This document shows, one piece after another, positions 7,557 through 11,138 of a stretch of DNA of 11,138 nucleotides. How positions within the stretch are numbered: the stretch's first letter is position 1; each line of letters opens with the position of its first letter. Below the pieces are notes generated by a model. It searched no databases. It was not told the origin of the DNA and worked only from the letters and a program-made list of their open reading frames with translations. The DNA lies in contig NZLE01000035.1 in the NCBI GenBank assembly GCA_002692605.1, positions 39,991 to 51,128 of the forward strand. The letters run 5' to 3'. This DNA is from Opitutia bacterium. GTDB lineage: Bacteria > Verrucomicrobiota > Verrucomicrobiia > Opitutales > Seribacteraceae. Position numbers and translations under genes: made by a program.

Positions 7557-9380
7557 ATGAGCGCCTCCCAAACCTTTTCCGCGCAGGCTCGAGTTTCCCA
7601 ACTGAGGGAATTGGCCCGTGCCCCCCATCAGGGCATTTATTTGACTGGTCCGGATCAGATTGAACTGAAGACCGATGAATTGCCCAAGGATTGCTTTGAC
7701 GGAAAAAACTTTCTGCTCGCGAGTTTCGGAAACTGTCGCTGCGCTTCGGATGCAAAAGCAATTCGTCAATTCGACGGTCATGCAAGAGTCCCCTCCGGAA
7801 CCGATCAGGTTGCCTTGGGTCACGAAACCCTACAACTGGTTCTGGACGCTCCCGAAGAGTCTCATTTGCAGTCGGGTGACTTGGTCGTTGTGACTCCGGG
7901 GCATGCCAGCGAACCGATTGATCCCCAGAGTTTCGAACCTGAAAAATCGGGAGTTCTCGCTGCCTTGGGCTATTCCTATCGTTATCTGGGAGGGTTGCGG
8001 CAATTCAATACCGTACCCGGCAAGGCCTCCGAATTCGTGAAGTCCCAAGGATTCGGAAACCTCTTCAATAAGGCAGTTCCCAAAACGGATACCAGTCTGA
8101 TTTCACTGGCTCATGCCGAACCCTTCGCCTGCAACTACGGGACCAACAAGAACATCTTCACTCTGGATGCGGATGGGCGGTTTCGATACGGTGTCCCGCC
8201 CCGGTCCATTGTCACTTATCTTTCGGGAACGGCTCGCATGGCAATGATCAACCTGACCATTGTGGCTTCGGTTCCGGATGATCAGCTTCCTTGCGTGGTT
8301 TACGTAACCGGTTCCCAAGCCAAGCTGGATGAAATGGATTCCTACGCTTTGGTTGAGGACTTGCGGGCTCGGGGAACAAGAGTGGTTCTTATCGACCGTA
8401 AGGATCCCGACATTATCGACAAACTCACGGAATATGGAAAATCCGAGGTGGTCTGGACCAATTACGCATCCAAGGAAACTTATGATCAGGCCGTCGCGAT
8501 CCTTGCCGAAGGTGGGAATTTGAACAGTTATGCGGGAGCAGTGGATCCTGACTTGCTCATTCGAATGCCAGTTTCGCAAGCTCAGCGATTCGGTTCCCAT
8601 AAGGAGGAAGCCGAAGCCCAATTCGAGGCGATGCATCATAATCTCGCTCCCAATGACCCAAATCGTTTCCGTGGACTTGCCCGGGAACCCAAGGTTGGCT
8701 TGGTCGGATTTGAGGAGGGGAGCGAGCGAGAGCAGGCCTATCTCGATTTGATTCCTTCGGGTACTCCGGTTTTTCGATCCGGCTCCACCGAACTTAGTCA
8801 AGGGCATGAAGCTTTGTCAGAGGATGATCTTGTCACCGATCTGTTTATTGCAGGCACAGGGGAGGAAGCGGCCCAAGCCTATGAATTCTGGGAATCCAGG
8901 CTCGCACGTTCCGCAGCCGTCAATTTCGTGGATGGTGAGGTTGTTGTCCCAATCCGTTCTAGACAAGCCCACTACGTTTCCAGACATCAAATTTGCGGTT
9001 CCAACGTTCCTTGGCATATGACCAACACTTCGGAACCCCATTCGGATGACATGATCGAACAAGCTTCCAATCCGGTGAGTTTCGACTGGATGGTCAAGGG
9101 AGTTTGTGGGTTGCGGTCGGTGACCACCATGATGAGTGAGGTTGAACGAGACCAACCATTCGGATCCTTTTTCGCCTTTACCGAACTGCCCGACTTGCCC
9201 TTTGTTGAAACCAGCTCCAGCGCCTTCCGGGCTGCCGCGGAAAGCGCATCTTCCGAAGCCAAGTCGGCTTTGACTGAGGCGGCTCAAGTCTTGGCCGAGA
9301 ATCAGGAAACCTGGTCGCGGGAAGTCGAAGAGGCCCTATATCGAGGATATGGAGTTCCTTATCCCTTGAATCTTTCTTGA
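7557..9380 (+). CDS. Enlarged L-sorbose-1-phosphate reductase-like MDR oxidoreductase
   Basis: The N-terminal 190 residues look like a GroES-like medium-chain dehydrogenase domain. They contain C62 in CASDAK (equivalent to the zinc ligand in CGSDxH), GHE at 88-90, and E188-P189 in the position of the family's EP motif. A divergent Rossmann start follows (YLSGTARMAM, G224). The C-terminal part, with VNFVDG, HYVSRHQICG and the SDDM segment, has the pattern of L-sorbose-1-phosphate reductase (SorE-type). That family is about 400 residues long; this protein is 607 (622 from the alternative start), with an apparent partial repeat of the second half of the cofactor domain. ATG 7557 is preferred because it lies just before the conserved region and 41 bp after the E1 stop. 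A TTG at 7512 overlapping that stop would add 15 residues. Its neighbour is a SorD-like SDR, as in sorbose operons. Substrate specificity is inferred only. Confidence 0.72.
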   Translation: MSASQTFSAQARVSQLRELARAPHQGIYLTGPDQIELKTDELPKDCFDGKNFLLASFGNCRCASDAKAIRQFDGHARVPSGTDQVALGHETLQLVLDAPEESHLQSGDLVVVTPGHASEPIDPQSFEPEKSGVLAALGYSYRYLGGLRQFNTVPGKASEFVKSQGFGNLFNKAVPKTDTSLISLAHAEPFACNYGTNKNIFTLDADGRFRYGVPPRSIVTYLSGTARMAMINLTIVASVPDDQLPCVVYVTGSQAKLDEMDSYALVEDLRARGTRVVLIDRKDPDIIDKLTEYGKSEVVWTNYASKETYDQAVAILAEGGNLNSYAGAVDPDLLIRMPVSQAQRFGSHKEEAEAQFEAMHHNLAPNDPNRFRGLAREPKVGLVGFEEGSEREQAYLDLIPSGTPVFRSGSTELSQGHEALSEDDLVTDLFIAGTGEEAAQAYEFWESRLARSAAVNFVDGEVVVPIRSRQAHYVSRHQICGSNVPWHMTNTSEPHSDDMIEQASNPVSFDWMVKGVCGLRSVTTMMSEVERDQPFGSFFAFTELPDLPFVETSSSAFRAAAESASSEAKSALTEAAQVLAENQETWSREVEEALYRGYGVPYPLNLS

Positions 9381-9409
9381 ATGATAATTGCAAAAGACAG
9401 GAGTGAGCC

Positions 9410-10231
9410 ATGAGTTGGACGAATTTGGAGAATAAGGTCGTAGTTGTAACCGGAGGGGCGGCAGGCATTGGTTTGGCGGTGGTCAAAGGTTTGGTCGAAG
9501 TTGGAGCGCAGGTCATGATCGCCGATTTTTCCGAGGAAGCGGGCTTCCGGGCGGTGGAGGAGGCGCATTCCGATGGTTCCGGACAAGCTGATTTTTACAA
9601 GTGTGACGTAACTTCCAAAAAGGATGTGGATGCCCTTATCGAGGCGACCGTGCAAAAGTGGGGAACGGTGGACGCTCTGGTGAATAATGCAGGCATCAAC
9701 GTACCCCGATTGCTGGTGGATCCCGCAGGCAAGGAAGAGCTGACCGAAGAGATCTGGGACAAGGTCTTTGCAGTTAACGTAAAAGGTCAGTTTCTCTGCG
9801 CCCAGGCAGCCGCTCGTCAGATGTTGGCGAGTGGAAGGGGGGGCGTTCTGATCAATATGTCATCCGAGTCCGGGCTGGAGGGTAGCGAAGGCCAAAGCGT
9901 TTATGCCGCGACGAAGGCAGCCAATCAAAATATGACGCGTTCCTGGGCAAAGGAGCTCGGAGACCAAGGAATTCGCATCGTTGGAGTCGCTCCCGGAATT
10001 ATGGAAACCACGGGCATGAGGAGCGAATCATACGAGGCTTCGCTTGCCTATACCAGAGGAATCTCCGTTGAAGATCTGCGCGCCAAATACGGAAGCACTT
10101 CATCGATTCCCTTGGGCCGAAGTGGAAAGCTTTCCGAAGTTGCCGATCTTGTGGTGTTCTTGGTATCCGAAAGAGCCTCCTACTTGCATGGAACGACGAT
10201 CAACCTGTCTGGAGGAAAATCGAGGGGATAG
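9410..10231 (+). CDS. Sorbitol-6-phosphate 2-dehydrogenase-like SDR
   Basis: This 273-residue classical short-chain dehydrogenase has the cofactor motif TGGAAGIG (14-21) and D39 at the end of beta-2, which favours NAD(H). It also has NNAG at 92-95 and a catalytic triad S152, Y165, K169 (YAATK). The stretches SESGLEGSEGQS, SWAKELG and GVAPGI and the C-terminal GGKSRG ending are the hallmark pattern I associate with sorbitol-6-phosphate 2-dehydrogenases (SorD/SorF) of L-sorbose operons. Those enzymes interconvert D-sorbitol 6-phosphate and fructose 6-phosphate. Here no PTS genes are visible, so the true substrate could be an unphosphorylated or deoxy polyol. A CAGGAG Shine-Dalgarno near 9400 supports the ATG, and the gene follows the SorE-like gene after 29 bp as the last of the run. 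Confidence is high for SDR and moderate for the subfamily. Confidence 0.85.
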   Translation: MSWTNLENKVVVVTGGAAGIGLAVVKGLVEVGAQVMIADFSEEAGFRAVEEAHSDGSGQADFYKCDVTSKKDVDALIEATVQKWGTVDALVNNAGINVPRLLVDPAGKEELTEEIWDKVFAVNVKGQFLCAQAAARQMLASGRGGVLINMSSESGLEGSEGQSVYAATKAANQNMTRSWAKELGDQGIRIVGVAPGIMETTGMRSESYEASLAYTRGISVEDLRAKYGSTSSIPLGRSGKLSEVADLVVFLVSERASYLHGTTINLSGGKSRG

Positions 10232-10239
10232 ACCCTCGA
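10220..10239. terminator. Bidirectional terminator-like hairpin between convergent genes
   Basis: A perfect 7-bp stem, TCGAGGG (10220-10226) and CCCTCGA (10233-10239) with a 6-nt loop, contains the SDR stop codon TAG (10229-10231) in its loop and arm junction. On the minus strand the stem is followed by TTTT, and on the plus strand by moderately T-rich sequence. It sits between the convergent SDR and fucU stops, so it could end both transcripts. Confidence 0.5.
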
Positions 10240-10255
10240 AGCATTCTTTCTCAGT

Positions 10256-10708
10256 CTACCAAGTGGTGACTCCCTTGGCGAGAATCAGGTTTGCATAAAT
10301 TCTGACGTCGCCGGTCATAACCACCGCGAACGCCTTTTTGGTACGATCGTAAAAATCGTATTTGTCCACTTGAGCGATGGGTGCGGTGTCGGGGTAGTGC
10401 GCTTGAACGATTTCAGCATACCCATCGTGCACCTTCTGGTAAGCGGACGCGATTTCCGTATTGGCTTTGTCCTCCGGCAAGGGTCCCATCATCATTACGG
10501 GTTGCTCCATGACGTGATCCAGGACGAACAATGGGAGAATGGCATCGAGTAGGTCATTGATTCCGAGACCGTCTGCCCGAATGATGTTGTCGTTACAACT
10601 CTCTCCGGGAAAATGGGCATCCCCAAAAACGATTTCGTCATGGTGACCCATGCGGTAAAGAGTTTCCAAAAGGCTAGGACTGAGTAGTGGTGAGATTCCG
10701 CGAAGCAT
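10256..10708 (-). CDS. fucU: L-fucose mutarotase (RbsD/FucU family)
   Basis: This 150-residue protein aligns from memory along its whole length with E. coli FucU. It has the opening ISPLLSPSLLETL, MGHHDEIVFGDAHFP with H22 and D30 at the positions of the E. coli catalytic His and Asp, IRADGLGINDLL, and the C-terminal FYDRTKKAFAVV and ILAKGVT segments with the conserved tyrosine. FucU interconverts the alpha and beta anomers of L-fucose so that isomerase or dehydrogenase is not limited by anomer supply. The ATG at 10708 gives the canonical MLRGISP start; a TTG two codons upstream (10714) is less likely. The gene converges on the SDR gene, with 24 bp between their stops, and has its own upstream region with inverted repeats. 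It may serve the same sugar pathway as the facing operon, but the strand arrangement means it is not co-transcribed with it. Confidence 0.92.
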   Translation of the reverse strand: MLRGISPLLSPSLLETLYRMGHHDEIVFGDAHFPGESCNDNIIRADGLGINDLLDAILPLFVLDHVMEQPVMMMGPLPEDKANTEIASAYQKVHDGYAEIVQAHYPDTAPIAQVDKYDFYDRTKKAFAVVMTGDVRIYANLILAKGVTTW

Positions 10709-10777
10709 AATCAAAGGGTTTAAGTCTTCCTTGAATTCGAGTCAAGGCGAGGAATGCTTCGAAAAGCGAATTCACGC
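10709..10777 (-). promoter_or_regulatory. fucU upstream region with inverted repeats
   Basis: Upstream of fucU lie a 6-bp inverted repeat CCTTGA-N7-TCAAGG (10729-10747), TTGACT on the minus strand as a possible -35, and an inverted TTCGAAAAGCGAA element near 10757-10771. No convincing -10 accompanies the TTGACT. The TCGAAAA(G)CGA core resembles the half-element of the DeoR repeat at 1484-1519 with one inserted base. This is suggestive only. Confidence 0.35.
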
Positions 10778-10806
10778 AAAAAAAAGCGCCATGATTATGG
10801 CGCTTT
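10778..10806 (-). terminator. Strong intrinsic terminator (minus strand)
   Basis: A perfect 10-bp stem, AAAGCGCCAT (10783-10792) and ATGGCGCTTT (10797-10806) with a 4-nt loop, is followed on the minus strand by an 8-base T run (complement of 10778-10785). On the plus strand only a short T run follows, so the terminator acts mainly on leftward transcripts. These would come from the deacetylase-family gene or from a short RNA starting in the gap. It insulates fucU from them. Confidence 0.85.
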
Positions 10807-10905
10807 CAAAAGATACGGTCTACGGCCTGCAAATCCTTCCTTTTGCGGGTAGTAGTTTTGATAATTTGGTGAAGGAGCAGAATTTCGACTGGTTAATCTT
10901 TCGTT
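10778..10905 (-). ncRNA. Candidate small RNA in the fucU-deacetylase gap
   Basis: A good sigma-70-like promoter on the minus strand (TGGACA at 10939-10934, 17-bp spacer, TATAGT at 10916-10911) would start a transcript near 10905. That transcript would run without an evident gene to the strong terminator at 10778-10806, giving an RNA of about 125-130 nt. Its middle can fold into a stem with CCCGCAAA against TTTGCAGG (10826-10849) and a purine-rich loop AGGAAGGA. One pair is C-A on this strand and would be a G-U wobble on the other, which weakens the case for the stem. I recognise no known RNA family. The rest of the 268-bp gap (10709-10976) shows no ORF I can support. Confidence 0.35.
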
Positions 10906-10910
10906 AACCT

Positions 10911-10939
10911 ACTATAGAGCAACATTCGGCTTTTGTCCA
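10911..10939 (-). promoter_or_regulatory. Sigma-70-like promoter, minus strand
   Basis: TGGACA and TATAGT, each 5 of 6 to consensus, are separated by 17 bp. The promoter lies just after the deacetylase-family stop and points toward the terminator and fucU. An inverted repeat, GGTTAA-N7-TTAACC (10891-10909), sits at the expected start site and could be an operator. Confidence 0.5.
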
Positions 10940-10976
10940 ATTTTTGAGAATTTTTTTGATGATTCCTCAGGCCTGC

Positions 10977-11138
10977 TTATTCGATCAAGGCCTGCAAGTG
11001 GGAAAGAACCGACTTGGACAGCCCGCTGAGGTCATATCCGCCTTCAAGAATCGAAACCACTCGTCCATCGCTATATTCCTTGGCCAAGTCCCCAACCAAC
11101 TCAGTAAGATCAAAAAAATCTTCATCGACCAATTGGAA
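10977..11138 (-). CDS. C-terminus of a histone deacetylase-superfamily protein (AcuC/HDAC-like)
   Basis: The last 53 codons of a minus-strand gene run from the right edge to a TAA (10977-10979). The visible residues include LTELVGDLAKEYSDGRVVSILEG then GYDL and a helical end LSKSVLSHLQ. This is the conserved C-terminal strand and helix of the histone deacetylase/acetoin utilisation/acetylpolyamine amidohydrolase superfamily. The LEGGYDL motif holds the tyrosine that lines the zinc active site in these hydrolases. The family removes acetyl groups from lysines or polyamines. The start and zinc ligands are outside the window, so the subfamily cannot be set. The nearest strong terminator on its strand is at 10778-10806. 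Confidence 0.85.
   Translation of the reverse strand, partial: FQLVDEDFFDLTELVGDLAKEYSDGRVVSILEGGYDLSGLSKSVLSHLQALIE

Noticed and set aside
8103..8807. Minus-strand open frame (234 codons) opposite the SorE-like gene
   Set aside because: It has no motif, no plausible start context, and lies entirely within a conserved plus-strand gene.
10968..10994. Inverted repeat CAGGCCT/AGGCCTG at the end of the deacetylase-family gene as a terminator
   Set aside because: The 7-bp stem has a 13-nt loop, lies partly inside the coding region and is not directly followed by a T run; the stem at 10783-10806 is far better.

Overview
The window is gene-dense bacterial DNA of moderately high G+C content and looks chromosomal. 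It holds no transposase, phage gene, CRISPR array, tRNA or rRNA that I can see. The host cannot be fixed from sequence alone. A fused E1 alpha/beta dehydrogenase, sugar and polyol dehydrogenases without a visible PTS, and several starts lacking a clear Shine-Dalgarno would fit a Verrucomicrobiota- or Planctomycetota-like heterotroph, but that is a weak inference.

Layout. Positions 1-1442 hold the tail of an unrecognised protein and a polyol (mannitol-type) dehydrogenase. Positions 1443-1519 form a short regulatory gap with a hairpin and a perfect 16-bp tandem repeat. Positions 1520-10231 form one run of six same-strand genes with gaps of 3-41 bp: a DeoR-family repressor, an E2 acyltransferase, an E3 dihydrolipoyl dehydrogenase, a fused E1 alpha/beta, an enlarged L-sorbose-1-phosphate-reductase-like MDR oxidoreductase, and a sorbitol-6-phosphate-dehydrogenase-like SDR. 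On the opposite strand lie an L-fucose mutarotase (fucU, stop at 10256) and, past a 268-bp gap, the C-terminus of a histone-deacetylase-superfamily protein at the right edge. That gap carries an intrinsic terminator and a possible small-RNA promoter.

How the genes may work together. A complete 2-oxoacid/acetoin dehydrogenase-type complex (E1, E2, E3) shares an apparent operon with two sorbose/sorbitol-type oxidoreductases, next to a polyol dehydrogenase and a fucose mutarotase. This suggests a catabolic route in which a sugar or polyol is converted to an alpha-hydroxyketone, which a TPP-dependent complex then cleaves oxidatively to an acyl-CoA and a shorter aldehyde. The chemistry would parallel acetoin dehydrogenase. 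A 6-deoxyhexose or deoxyhexitol such as L-fucose/L-fucitol is an attractive but unproven substrate. The DeoR protein, probably acting at the repeats touching its own start codon, is the likely regulator.
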